Shown piece after piece: positions 23,314 through 34,903 of a stretch of DNA of 64,000 bases. This stretch comes from Parastagonospora avenae f. sp. tritici 18332-5 (taxonomy: Eukaryota; Ascomycota; Dothideomycetes; Pleosporales; Phaeosphaeriaceae), in NCBI GenBank assembly GCA_022559985.1, contig JAFJTR010000008.1, positions 186,001 to 250,000 on the forward strand, given 5' to 3'. The number at the start of each line of letters is the position of its first letter. The stretch's first letter is position 1. Under the pieces are notes generated by a model. That model searched no databases and was not told the origin of the DNA. It worked only from the letters and a program-made list of their open reading frames with translations. The position numbers and the translations under genes were made by a program.

Positions 23314-26300
23314 TCGCCGACCAATCTCAGCAGTTGAATTGCCGCGGCCACATCACAACCACTTAAGAATTCAAAGAGGAGGAACGCACAAACACCGGGC
23401 AGGAACCGAGTGAGCACATGACATTTAAGAGGAGGATTTATGAATAGACATTGGGATTGCATTAGAGGAAGGCCATTATACGGATTATACCATCAAGCGG
23501 CATGATTGTGGCATTTAGCGTGGGTTGGATCAGCGGTTTGCTTGTCTTTTTGCATTTTTAAGCACACAAGATCATAGCGCTTGTTCTGCTGGGTTTTCGC
23601 ATTTGGTTTGTGATTTTTACTTGTCTGATACACCACCGGCGCGGTTACGATTGTCCGTTTGCAGCAGCATTTCAGTTTTCCGTTATCAAATCATCATAAT
23701 CACGAACGGCATAGCGTGGGGAGCATATCCATCATAGTTTCTTGTAATCTCCTATCTGCATCACATCTTCAGCGTTCTACACATCATTAGAGTTTTCCCT
23801 TCCGCGTCATAGCATACAGCATTTGCGCCAACGCATACACACCCTGGAAGCCAGCATGTCCATGACAGCTCAAGTAGAATACAACGTCGTTCATCTCCGA
23901 AAGGCCAAACCCTCTCTACTGAACCACTGAGTCACTCCTAAATTTTCAAACTTCTCGCCAGCCCAAAGTCAAGCATCCCATGCTCGACCTGCTTTGGCGG
24001 TGAACAGCACGGCAGTGGCTGCCAGGAAAATACCCAACGCCGCAGTTCGTCTACCCCGGATCGTCGCTAATGACGTATCCAACGGCGACTTGCATTCGAG
24101 TCGGTCAAAAAAGCACCTACGTGGCTCCTCTTGTCACCGCTTTGCCATATTTTGCAAGCAACCTGATAATGATGGTGTAGAGTGCGTTGGCAATTCGCAC
24201 AGCCTCGCGTGACGCCTCATCATCCATGAAGAGATAGTAGGGCCGACACGGAGGGGCGCGGGCGGGCTGCATGAACCTTGGCCGCATCCGTGAACCATCC
24301 CTGATTTATTTTAGAACGCCATTGACAGCGCAGAGACCGGTTCATGAACCTGGACGCCATTCCACTAAAAGCAGATCAGATGGATCGCACGCGTTCAGCG
24401 GTTCGCAAAAAGTGGTGTGTCTATCGATATGGTGCGGCACATCATCTCGAGAAGGCGGCCATGTTCACCCCCTGTTCCCTCCTTCCCGCGTTCTCGAGAG
24501 AATCTTCCTTCAACTTTCGGTACGAAGCCGAAAACCTTCCACCCCACCCCATTCCAGTCGTGAAACACTGCAGAAGAATGAGCAGTGTGGGTTTATTCTT
24601 GTCAAGGTTCTGTGTCAGTTTGACGAGTCTCGCGTTCCGTTGCTTTTCCAGAATAACCTTATGCTATGGAGATCACACCCGATAGGGCTATTCCTGCCGT
24701 TCTCTACGACCGTTCATTCAGGCAAATATTCGGCATGAACTTCAATGCCGGACAGAACCAGTGCAGGACCTGGCGCGCGGTATTGACCAAGAGGCATGAC
24801 ATGAACGACTGCCCGGTCGAATGAATGGAGTATTGCGCCATTTGTCCGATTTGTTCATTCCTGTTAGACTCACTTGCTTCTTCCGCGCATGGTCACCTGT
24901 GCGGGCAGCCATCTGCGAACATGTTCAAACATATGAGATTGCGAATGAGGGGCATAATTTTAGCCCAGGCACATCACATGGTGCGCAGGAAGGGGCTCCG
25001 TGCCCGCAACTGTTCGGCGAAGATCAGACGCTTCCACACTGCTTCGAGAAGCTTTCCGATGTCCCGCTGCCTCCTCCGTCACTGCGATGTGCTCGCCCAA
25101 TGCAGAGGAGGCAGGCCTCAGTCGCATACGGTCCGACACTTCCCTTCTCCTTTTGACACACGATATCTCCACACCCACACGAGGTGACATGCTTTGCAAG
25201 GGTGCAAATGTCCATGCAGCCAAAATATCTACTCGCCTTCCGTGAATAGACCAGTTACACCACGATCAGCCGGGATCGCCCAACCCTCGCAAAACCGTTC
25301 CATGACATGCGAAACACCACCGTTTTCGGACAGGAACCATAGTTTGCGATGGGAACCCTGTCACCGATGACCGTGCCTCGAAGAAGCTGATACACGCTAG
25401 AACGTGAAAAGAAGGTCCTCAAGCAGTCCTTCATTTCGGCACTCCGGGCTTTCATGGCGGGTAAGGCAGACCAGGCAGCCTCGAAAGTCCGAAACTGCAA
25501 CGTGCATTTGAGCCGTCCAGGTGAGCGCCATGGAGAACTCGAAACTCCCATCCAGTCGGATTCATAAAGAGTCAGCATTTCAGTTCTGGACTCCAGGGTA
25601 CAGGCTTCACGAACTGAAACAGCGCGAATCACGGGCGAACACAACTCAAATTCTCTTGCAGGAGCCGTTCGGGCATGCGTGCATTTGTCAAATTGCATTC
25701 TGGTCAGCAGCCACTACGAGAAGTCAAGTTGTACGCCCACTACCCATTCGTACGATGTTGTTGCCATCCATCAGCTTCACGCACGAACTCTTTAGCAAAC
25801 TCTCCATCCACATCCTTTGGGTGCCCGACGCGAACGCATTCGCTTCGACCTCCACGCGACACCAGTGGACAGCCCAAAACCTGAAACATTGGGCAACTCG
25901 ACTGCCGCCACCGCTTAGGCCAAGAACAAGCTCCGATACGATGCGCTCAGATCTCAATCGTTCATGAAACCTTTCCGCCTTGCCGCCATTTCGTCATTGC
26001 GCGGACGGCCTGACTCGTGAGACGCACATCCTCGGCATGATCTCCCGGAAGGCATGTGAAGCTAGCGAGTAGTGTCGATCATGATTGCGGCTCTTCTTTT
26101 GGAGCATCCACCGGGCACGGTTCATAGCGGGGTTGCAGTACGAAAAGGGGGGATCGTTCGAGTCGTGCGGCGAACGCTGGGGGTCGCTGCTGGGCGAATA
26201 TGTCGAAGGGTGGAAATAGGCGCGCAAAGGAGTTGCGCGCACCACCGTCGTCATGTGACGTCAAGCTGTTCTAAAGGGGGATGATGAGGCTGCAGAATGT

Positions 26301-27876
26301 CCATGAAGGTCCGAAAGCCCGGAGGATTCAACGATCGCACGTGACTCCTCCCCAATCTAGGTCTCCTCTCTCATGGATGCCGATTCTGAAATCGCTCGCA
26401 TGTACGTTTCTATTCGAAGAAACAACACATCCGTTCCCTCACCGATTGTTTATGCGCTACAACTGCCGGACTAAAGTTTCCAGATGGGTTAAAAATGTCT
26501 AGATCTACGCGTGTCGCACAGCACTAAGCTGGCTCCCGCGGTAAGGATCAATACCGGACTTCGCTTGTGGTTCTCCAAATCTCTCTAATCTGCTCCTCTC
26601 CATACTCACCGGAAGCCATCACGACCACTTAAGAGAAGTCCACACCGCTCCACACCGCTTGAAAGCAAACTTTCTAGCAACTTCTCTTCTCGACCATGTC
26701 GGGCAGGTCAATTATTGCACCCAAAGTTCTGGGACCAAGGGACCAGGGGTTCAAGAACGCCACAACATGCGCCCAGCCACATGTTTCCATCAATTACATT
26801 TGCAGTCAACGGTTACACAACATGCCCGAGGGGAAACGGCAGCGACGGCGAACAGGGCCTGATCGGTACGGCATCTGACACGAAGCATAGCAGTTACGTT
26901 GTGTGATGAGACATTGTCTAAGAGAGGCAGCGATTCGATACAGGTGTGGTTGCACGGAAGCTGTAAGCGAAGTGGAGAATGTCAGAACTCTGTGCGAACG
27001 TACGTTATAGTACGAGCTGTCACTTCTTGTATCGACATCGTCTGCAGAATTTGCAGTCAATGTCGTAGCCCCAGGTAAGGCATGCTGCATACGACATCGT
27101 GGACAGCAGTGATTGCTTGATTGATACATCCACCAACAATTTGGTAACGCACTGCGTCTTCCTCCGTTTGCCATCTAAATCCAGACACGCAGACCGCCTA
27201 TCTGATCCCTAATTTGGGTTCATCTCAAGACAGCAAATGTCCCAAAGCAGCGGCTCGCCGGCCATCAAGCACCCGTCTCTGTACCACACTCGCTTACTCA
27301 CCAGCAACGGGAAGCCGCAGATCTAGAATGAGGATCGCGAGGAAAACCAGGCGAGCGGTGAAAATAGCGGTGAACAGGTGTTGTCGCCCCGAATAGCATG
27401 ACCTTGAGTGGCGAAGTACACACACACACATGATGAACATGAGAAGCAAGCAACTGAGTCGGCATCTAACGCATAAACGCCTCAAGTCTTGAATCATATA
27501 CTTCATTACCCAAAAAGGACTGGGAAACTAGAACCCGGATATTGCGCCCGTTGAAGATGCGCTGCTTGCCTGACTCCACTCATACACGAAGTCAGGTGCA
27601 GGCACTAATAAACTTGCGAACCCCGAGTGGGTTCACGAACATGAACACTTCAGCCCAGCGCCTACGCTAGCCCCACACATCCACACCAGAACACCGGACC
27701 CACGAATATGCAAGACGGGCCTTATAATTTTCTTAGCGCATCGTGACTTGTGACCAGATACAAGCGAAGAGGCGAAATAGACACCGCCAAAAGGTCGGCT
27801 CTCACCGCTCCTTGCGGTTTCGATGTGGCTATCCGGGAAGACCGAATTGCCTTCGACAAAGGAAATTGAGACGAAA
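23314..27876. other. Gene-free stretch of about 4.6 kb
   Basis: The largest empty region of the window. Open frames are short, on both strands, and none shows domains or consistent codon use. There is a 13-base CA microsatellite at 27418-27430 and a doubled 'ccacaccgct' at about 26641-26660. No transposase, reverse transcriptase or terminal repeat was recognised. Confidence 0.5.
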
Positions 27877-30566
27877 CTACTCCTCCGCGATCGGGACAGC
27901 GACTTCGCGTGCCTGAGCGAAGAAGACACGTGCCGTCCCGCTACCGACATTCTTGATATTATATGTGTTGCCTGTTATGATAGGTCAGTTTCAATGTCTT
28001 TGATAGCGCAACGAGCGCCAATGAGACGCATAATCACGCGCCACGGCTGAGTGAGAACGAGAAATGAAGACAAGACGTGGGGGCTGGAGAGTGACGCGAG
28101 GTGCACGGCGTCTAATGTCACACGGCATCAAGTGCCGCTTTGCTGCAGGAGACGGGAACACGTTGTTCGTCTCGCTTCCCGCTGGCCCTGTACAAGCAGT
28201 GCGACGTTGTAATCATCGTGTTGCGCAACGTCATACGCAATTGGAACATGCAATGTCCCTAAGCGACTCAGGCGTAAAGTGACGGCCGTCGCACAATACT
28301 GGAGGCGGTTGGGGAAGCGGGAAGTCGCCGTCGCAATATTGTTTGCAGACGTGCAAAGGGCTCCTGTTGACCATGCTGCACATGTGTCCATATTGCGGCC
28401 CTTCTCCAGACACAAGTTGTATTCTGGGACGGCATGCTGGGGTAAAAGAAATGAAAGGGTATTCAACATACCTCGAGGAACTTGCCAAACGCCACCTCTG
28501 TGCACAGTGAACTCATTCTCGTGCACTTTGACCTCCACTGTGCCAGATTGCACGGTGAAAATCATGTGCATCTTGCGCGAGTTCTTCGTGCGCTTCATCT
28601 GATCTACTCGAAGGTCGATGATTCCCCAGTTGAAGAAGTCCCCAGCAGAGGCCAGCTTCGTATACTGGAATGAGCCATCTGGAACATCAACTGGATGCAT
28701 GCCTTTCTGGGCCCACGCGATTTCTGTGAAGTCAGCAAGTTCTGTTCGAGAAAGCGATAGGCGCGGATAACTTACGGCCTTCGAGGACGTCGTTCGTCGT
28801 GGCATCTGTAGCTGCATCAAAGTCCCTGTAGTTACCAACCAGAGTGCCATCCTCCTCCCATGGATCGAGCTCGACTTCTTCCTCTTCAATAGCCGTCAGG
28901 TTTCGCTTCTTGCCCTTGTTGCTTGAGGCCTTGTAGGCTTTCCGTTCAGGCTCAACATACTGATTCTTCACAATCGATGTCATGCTCCCAGTGGGGTCGT
29001 ACGCGATTCGATCGTTCTTCCAAAAGTCGATGGGCTGAACGCGATGCCTACCCGTTCGACCAACACGAGCTACAGCGTCTGGCTCAAGCTCACGGAATAC
29101 TGAAAGATGTCGGCCTCGTCCGTAGCGTGAGCTAGTAGACATTGTAGACATCTGCTCGATATCCTTCTTATTGAGAGGGTGCCCATGCACATCTACAAGT
29201 TTGCCGGCCTCCGTCTCCGTAATTTCTGGTGCTCGGTCGTTCGATTTCGCCCTTTCCTTGCCCTTCGCAACAGGCTTTTCTTGCGTTTTTGGCGCAGGCT
29301 TCGGTGGCTTCTTGAAAACTGCGGTCGGTTTTGCTTTGGCAGCTGCGCCTTTGGTGGTTTTTGTGGGCACTGGACTGTCTTTGGCATGTGCTTTCGAAGC
29401 CGCAGTTTTACTGGATTTCGAAGCTACTGTGTTCTCCTTGGCCTCGGGCTTTGCGCGTGGAAGTCGTCCTCGTTTCTTTGCGGGCGGGGCCACATCGTGG
29501 GCTCCATCCAAAGCACTGATATCCTGATCTGTCTGCTCTGTCATGTCCGATACGCGCTTCGAACGACGCGATGAGGCAGCTGGGGCGGGCGCAGCCTCCT
29601 TTCCCTTCTTCTGCAATTCTGAAGCCTGTGCAGAGGCTGCCCCTCGCTTGCGAGACTTTGCCAAAGATGAGTACTCTTCTTCGACTGGTTCCAGAACATC
29701 GCTCTTCCTTTTTCTCCCCCTCCTTGCGGGCTCTTTGACAGGCTCGGGTGTCAGCTCCGACTCTTCTTGCTCCACCAGGTCTTCTACAGCTTCTGCGCCG
29801 TTGATCGTATCATCTCCAATTTGTGCGATAGAGCTCTCCTCGGCAACTTCATTGAATACCACCGAGTCTTCGTTTGCCGTAATTTCCTCTTGTACGAAGC
29901 TCTCTTCAAGTACTGCACTGGTCTGTGGCACAGGAGATCCATCTTCGGGTATGTCGTATACGTTTGCGCGCTGTCCACGACGCTGCCCCGACGCGCTCCG
30001 TCCCGGTGTCTCTTGTAGACTCGATTCGTCCTGATCAAAGTCTAAGCGCCGCGCAACTGCGGGGTGGGATGCTGCGCGGATTGGACTGGAAATGCCGACC
30101 GAGCTCCCTCTAGGTGCCATGGATGACTGTCGACGTGGTGAGGATCCAAGCGCAGTCTTCTTTGGTGATCGAGAGCGCGGTGGGGGGAGATGTGTGCGGC
30201 TGTTTCGTAGAATCTGGTGCGCAGTGGTAAGATCCGGTATTGAACCTAAGTAAAGACGTCAGCTGGTGCTGTTCATAGATTTTCGAGTTCTCGTGACTGC
30301 TTACTTTCTTGAATATCCATCGACTCTGACGCGTTTCCTGCCTCTCCGCGCTTTGGCGGTGACTTCTCGGGGGACGAGAAGATGCCTGAGATGGGCTCCA
30401 GCCCATGTTCATCGTATACGCCTCGGTCTGCGAGGGTGATGCCTGTTTTCCTGGAAGAAAATCAGCATTTGCGAATGCATCATGAAATACGCGTCGCACA
30501 CCTTCCTTGTACACCAACATTGTAGAACTGGTTCTCGCGATTTTCGCGTTTTCTCTGTGGTGCCAT
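27877..30566 (-). CDS. MIF2: Inner-kinetochore protein MIF2/CENP-C
   Basis: Binds the centromeric CENP-A nucleosome and recruits the outer kinetochore. Five exons (30566-30502, 30450-30305, 30245-28776, 28723-28472, 27971-27877) sum to 675 residues in frame. The N-terminal signature is FYNVGVQGRKTGITLADRG, with PISGIFSSPEKSPPKRG after it. The CENP-C motif lies at about 466-480 (GRTGRHRVQPIDFW), and the cupin dimerisation domain at about 585-675 (MHMIFTVQSGTVEVKVHENE, GGVWQVPRG, ARVFFAQAREVAVP). The middle is Lys/Ala/Ser-rich and disordered, with an AT-hook-like KKRGRLPR. Introns 1-3 are 51-59 bases long, but intron 4, within the cupin fold, is 500 bases (27972-28471, GTATGT/ACAG). The start was chosen because MAPQRKRENRENQFY is the family N-terminus. 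Confidence 0.92.
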
Positions 30567-31420
30567 ATTTGCAGATTATAACTGATGGTGGGGCAAGCGC
30601 GTGGGACCCAGAGTTGACGCGTCGGTGATGTTGCAGCTACGTTGTCGCGAACGATGTCGATTGTTGTTTGCGTGAGGGTGGGCTGTAAACGAACTAGTCC
30701 GCGTGCGCACAACGTTGCGCTAATGAAACGATGCGACCACGGTTCGTTGTATCACTACTACTACCACTGGCAACCTCTCCATCTTTCGACAATACCGTTG
30801 TTGGGACACGATTCAGAGTTTGAAGCTCGGAAAATAGTGTGTCAGCATAAAGCCCCTGCTCAATAATGATAATTGAGCGTGGACAGCAGACATTCACGAG
30901 ACACGATTAATAAAGACTCATAGGTTGAGGAGCCCCTCCAAAAAGGAAGGGAGCTTTTCAATATCTTCATGCTGCAACTTCGGTCTGGCTTTAAGCTATC
31001 CAATCAAAGCTAAAGATGTTCCAAACGTCCGTCCGAGGAGCTCGCTCTCCTATTTCATGGGCACACATCTCCCATTCATCGCTCGCGTGGAGTCATACCG
31101 CATTCCTACCCACCCTCTGTGTATCTACCAAACGCAATATCTTTCTGTCTCAAGAACTTTTCGTGAACCAAGTCTCGTGGCGTTCGGTCGCCGATAAGGA
31201 CCAGGTCGATAATGTGCTTTTCAGGAAGCGTCGAAAAACGGCCGCCAAGCCGCAGAATGAGAAAATGTACAGGAAAAGAAAAGTCATTATCGTGTCGATG
31301 ATTCGTCAATCATGGCGGCAATCTCTCATAATCGAAGGGCCCGGGCGCACGCGACAAGTCGAACCGTGGCATCAAAAACTACAGCGGATCTAAAACATCG
31401 ACGGGATCCGAGGAGCGACT
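30567..31420. other. Intergenic between MIF2 start and GIS2 stop
   Basis: It carries the MIF2 promoter and the GIS2 3' region. No gene is supported. Confidence 0.5.
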
Positions 31421-32255
31421 CTAGTTGGGGCAAGCGCTCTGAACGTGGCCGGGCTGCTTGCAGCGGTAGCAGACACGCTCAGTCGAGGTCTCCTGGGGGC
31501 AGTCCCGGGAAAGATGACCAACCTCGCCGCCTATTGCGTGTTAATCTTGCTCGATATTCTCTGACACAGATCACTTACAGTTGTAGCATTTCTGGCCCTG
31601 AGTGCAATCACGGCTCATGTGGCCAAAGCCACCGCACGAGTAGCAGGTGGTTTGGCGAGCACCGCCATAGCCACCCTGACCACCGCCGTAGCCTCCACGG
31701 CCTCCACCAAAACCGCCGCCACCACCTCCATAGGCGGCACCACCACCCTGGCTGCAGTTGCGGGCAATGTGACCCCGCTGGCCGCACTTGTAGCACTCCT
31801 GGCCGCCACCAGCACCTCCCATACCGGCGCCGCCCTCCTTGGTGCACTCGCGGCTGATGTGACCGGTACCACCGCAGCGGTAGCAGGTCTTCTCGGCCTG
31901 AGGGTTCTGGCACTCACGGCTCACGTGGCCCTTCTCGCCGCAGTTGTAGCAGGTAGGGGTGCCCTTGGTGGGGCACTCGGCAGCGCGGTGAGAAGAGTCT
32001 CCGCCTGATGATCATGTAAGTTGAAGTCCAGGAAATTGAAGATAGCGAGGCGTGTAGATTTCAAACGTTCATACACGCTGGCATATTGCTCCGTCTCTTG
32101 ATAATAGCCCCATTGCCGTAGTCGCTCACTCAATAATGACGTAGGATTGGCGGGGGAGATTGTGGAAAATGCAAGTGGCAAAATGTGCTGTTCAACTTAC
32201 AGTTATAGCAGCCGCGGCTCCCTCCGCCGCCGGTAGCTGGGGCCTGGTATTCCAT
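31421..32255 (-). CDS. GIS2: GIS2/Byr3/CNBP-type protein with seven CCHC zinc knuckles
   Basis: Single-strand nucleic-acid binding protein that associates with mRNAs and ribosomes and affects translation. Exons 32255-32201, 32004-31579 and 31530-31421 give 196 residues. Seven knuckles of the form C-x2-C-x4-H-x4-C are present: CYNCGDSSHRAAEC, CYNCGEKGHVSREC, CYRCGGTGHISREC, CYKCGQRGHIARNC, CYSCGGFGHMSRDC, CYNCGEVGHLSRDC and CYRCKQPGHVQSAC. Both introns (196 and 48 bases, phase 1) cut a knuckle at the codon of its second Cys, so knuckles 1 and 6 exist only after splicing. Between knuckles 4 and 5 is a Gly-rich linker with RGG-like steps (GGFGGGRGGYGGGQGGYGG), typical of filamentous fungi and likely to be Arg-methylated. 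The first intron is longer than average, as in many genes for translation proteins. Confidence 0.93.
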
Positions 32256-32975
32256 TCTGTTGAAATTTGGGTAGGGACCTTTGTTTGTCAGGGAGAGTTC
32301 GCGGCATGTGCGACACACGCGCCGAAACGCGGGGCTTTCATACCGTAAAAGTCGGCTAGTAGAGAGTGTCGTTGTAGGTAGAGGTCTGGTCGTAAAGGAA
32401 AGGATCCAAGTATTCGTCGAGCCTCAACGTGCGAATCCGCCTCCAATTGAACTTTGAAATAGGTGTTTGTGGAGTGTCGAGGAGAGAGAGCGAGGGGCAA
32501 GCTGCGGGACAGATATTTTCTCTTTCCAAGTGCGTTAGCGCTAGGTCGGAAACCGTTAGCCTCGATCACCTCCGAGGTCCTTGCTGGAATGTCCAAGTAC
32601 AAACAGCGCGATTATGTCTATGACGATCTGGCCCGCATGTTGCCCATTAATTTTGCAGCGATATGCAGGCTTTCGTGGACTCAACACATTATATTTGCGT
32701 TGGCGCAAAATGTTTGTGGTCCTTCGCTTCGCCAGTACGGCTAGTCTGGCCAGGCAAAACTGGGTAACCGACAAGCTTATCCAGAGTGGCGAATAATGGG
32801 TGTGGAAAATGCAAACTTCCACACGATGTAGCTGGCCTAATGTTTTCTGATAGAAAGCGGCGTGTTTAAGGACACAGGCGCAGTCTGTTGGAAACGTGGC
32901 AGGACAAGCAATAGACATGCTCGCAACCTTTGGAGAACCTCTTTAGTGACGTGTTGTATGGCCATCTAGTGTTCC
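32256..32975. other. GIS2 leader and promoter; 3' region of the F-box gene
   Basis: No gene is supported in these 720 bases. Confidence 0.5.
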
Positions 32976-34681
32976 TCAAGTGAAGTCGTACACAAACAGT
33001 GCTTGGATTCCTTCCCTCTTCTCCCGAAGCACAATGACGTTCTGCTCATCGAAACCGACCCAGCCACGGCTGACAGTCGAGTCGTCGAAGCCCTGATCAA
33101 GTGCGAGCCGTAGCCCAGCCTTGTCTCGCAGCGAGTCTTCCTCAGTATTGTCTGTATGGTCTTCGGCCTTCGAAGGCTGTACCCTCACACTCATCTCGCC
33201 GTTCCGCAATCGCCGCCGGTTTGCCAGAGAGGTAATCCCGCCTTCGAGATCCCACACCCTGAGTTCATCGCCAAGTCTGCTCACAGAGACAGCCTTGCCA
33301 CGCATGCCAACGTGAGCGCCAGATATGGAAGATGTGTGACCCCAGAGTCGATTACCGGAACTTATCGACAAAGCAGCAGTGGTCGACGTGACCAAATACA
33401 GAGAGAGCGTGTTGTCGGGATGAGCGACGAGGAGATACGGATGAGAATACGACATGGATATGGGCTTCGATGTACTTGGATTGCTGACCAAAGAAGCTTC
33501 TCGCGAGCTGCCTGGAAACGGCGACGATGGTTGTGTGGTGGGAGATGATGCGGAACGGTATGTCGAGAGCGTGAAGGAATGTTCGTCCGCTGCCGTGGCC
33601 AACCGAGACTCGAGTAGCTCGCCTTTTGGTGAGAGCATCAACTCCTGCACACCGACAGTCCATCCAGAAAGATAAGTTGGAATCGAGTATGCAATGGCTG
33701 CAGTCATGCTCTTCGTGGTCGTACGCAAAGACAATGACACTGGTGGCCACGCAGTGTGCGATCGAAGCGAGTAGAGGAGATGCGGAGCGGCAAGGACAGT
33801 GGAATTGTCAGCCGGGTCATGGAATACATACAGTGAGAGCAAGTGATCTTCTGTCATGGTAAGTAGGTACGGAGACGAGTAGGCTATCGCCGACAATGCG
33901 CCGTTACTGGACTGTGGATGCGTGAAAAGGCAGTCGAATTCATGTCGGTCTCGCTGGAGAGAATACAGAGAGAATGAGCCATCTTCGAAGCCCACGGCAA
34001 TCTTATCCGAAGTCTCGGTACTCTCTATCGAGTCTATGGCCATAGATATTGGCAGTCGCAGAGCATCATGCGCAGTCACTGCAAGTGACGTTGTAGCCAG
34101 TAGCTCCCGGGCGTCCTTCGAATTCCAAGCTCGTAAACCTGTTATAGAATCGGCCGCAAAAAGAGTGCTGTTTGACATCATGACAAGCAAAGGCGGATCA
34201 GGGCGCCTCTCGGCGACAACGATCTCACTAACCTCGCATTGCCCTTGGGACCAGTTGTGCCGGAGTCGATACTGCTGCTTCCAGTGAGTTTTGACTCCAT
34301 CTTTGACAAGATCTCCGTCGTCGAGCCATTTCGACAGCCGCGAAGAGTAGTGGAAGCGGTTGGCGGGGCCAGAGTCCTTGATTCCTGGTATGCGGGATGC
34401 GCGCGGGAGGACGAATCGCCGATAGTATGCAGCTTTCCAAAGCTCGGAATCGATGGCGAGGCGGCTGAATTTCGTTGACAACCTGACGACGTCAGTGTTG
34501 ATTTCCAATGCAGAGAATTAATATGGTACCTTTGACACACAAGTAATGAATCAACAGGGACGAAAGACAAGATGCGCACAAGCAACTCGTCACTAAGTTT
34601 GGAGAGTCTATCAAAATTTATCACACGGCGCACTTTTGGCGGGGGCAGTTCTCCATCACAGTCCTCACGCGCCCGCTTCAT
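32976..34681 (-). CDS. F-box protein with a beta-propeller-like C-terminal region
   Basis: Likely substrate receptor of an SCF ubiquitin ligase. Exons 34681-34530 and 34482-32976 give 552 residues; the 47-base intron (GTACCA/GTCAG) lies inside the F-box. The start is the only ATG in frame (MKRAREDCDGE); longer reading would begin at a TTG. The F-box spans about residues 20-62 (INFDRLSKLSDELLVRILSF then VPVDSLLVCQRLSTKFSRLA), followed by LWKAAYYRRFVLPRASRIPG. The rest is made of repeated beta-strand-type segments (SDKIAVGFEDGSFSLYSL, GALSAIAYSSPYLLTMTED, HVGMRGKAVSVSRLGDELRV), which suggest a degenerate WD40-like propeller. The substrate is unknown. It is divergent from SAE2, with 222 bases between the start codons. 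Confidence 0.82.
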
Positions 34682-34903
34682 AGTGACTGAAAGAAGGCTG
34701 AAAAGCGGCAAACGCAAGTCTCAGAACCGTGGTGGACTTATCGATATCGCTAGCCTGCCAAGGCTATCAACGTGACCACGCGACGCGTTAGCGTGCTCTG
34801 CGAGTTCACTGCCTTGTGGCAACCCACCACCCTCAAGTGGGATAAGGACTCTCTGTTAAACTTGACCATCCACTTCATGCGAATTATGTCAATTGGATAA
34901 GAC
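34682..34903. promoter_or_regulatory. Bidirectional promoter shared by the F-box and SAE2 genes
   Basis: Only 222 bases separate the two start codons, so both promoters and leaders must fit here. A GATATCG/CGATATC-like word at 34740 (TTATCGATATCGCTA) is palindromic. No TATA box is evident. Confidence 0.6.

Noticed and set aside
28231..28488. Possible additional exon in the 500-base MIF2 intron, after a CCCCAG only 35 bases from the donor
   Set aside because: The intron would be too short, and the added sequence would interrupt the conserved cupin fold, which is continuous when the whole 500 bases are removed.
31619..32008. Long open frame antisense to the GIS2 zinc-knuckle region
   Set aside because: It is an Ala/Thr-rich shadow produced by the Gly- and Cys-codon-rich sense strand; the seven CCHC motifs prove the minus strand.
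34682..34717. 12-residue N-terminal extension of the F-box protein
   Set aside because: It would start at TTG; the first ATG in frame is at 34681.
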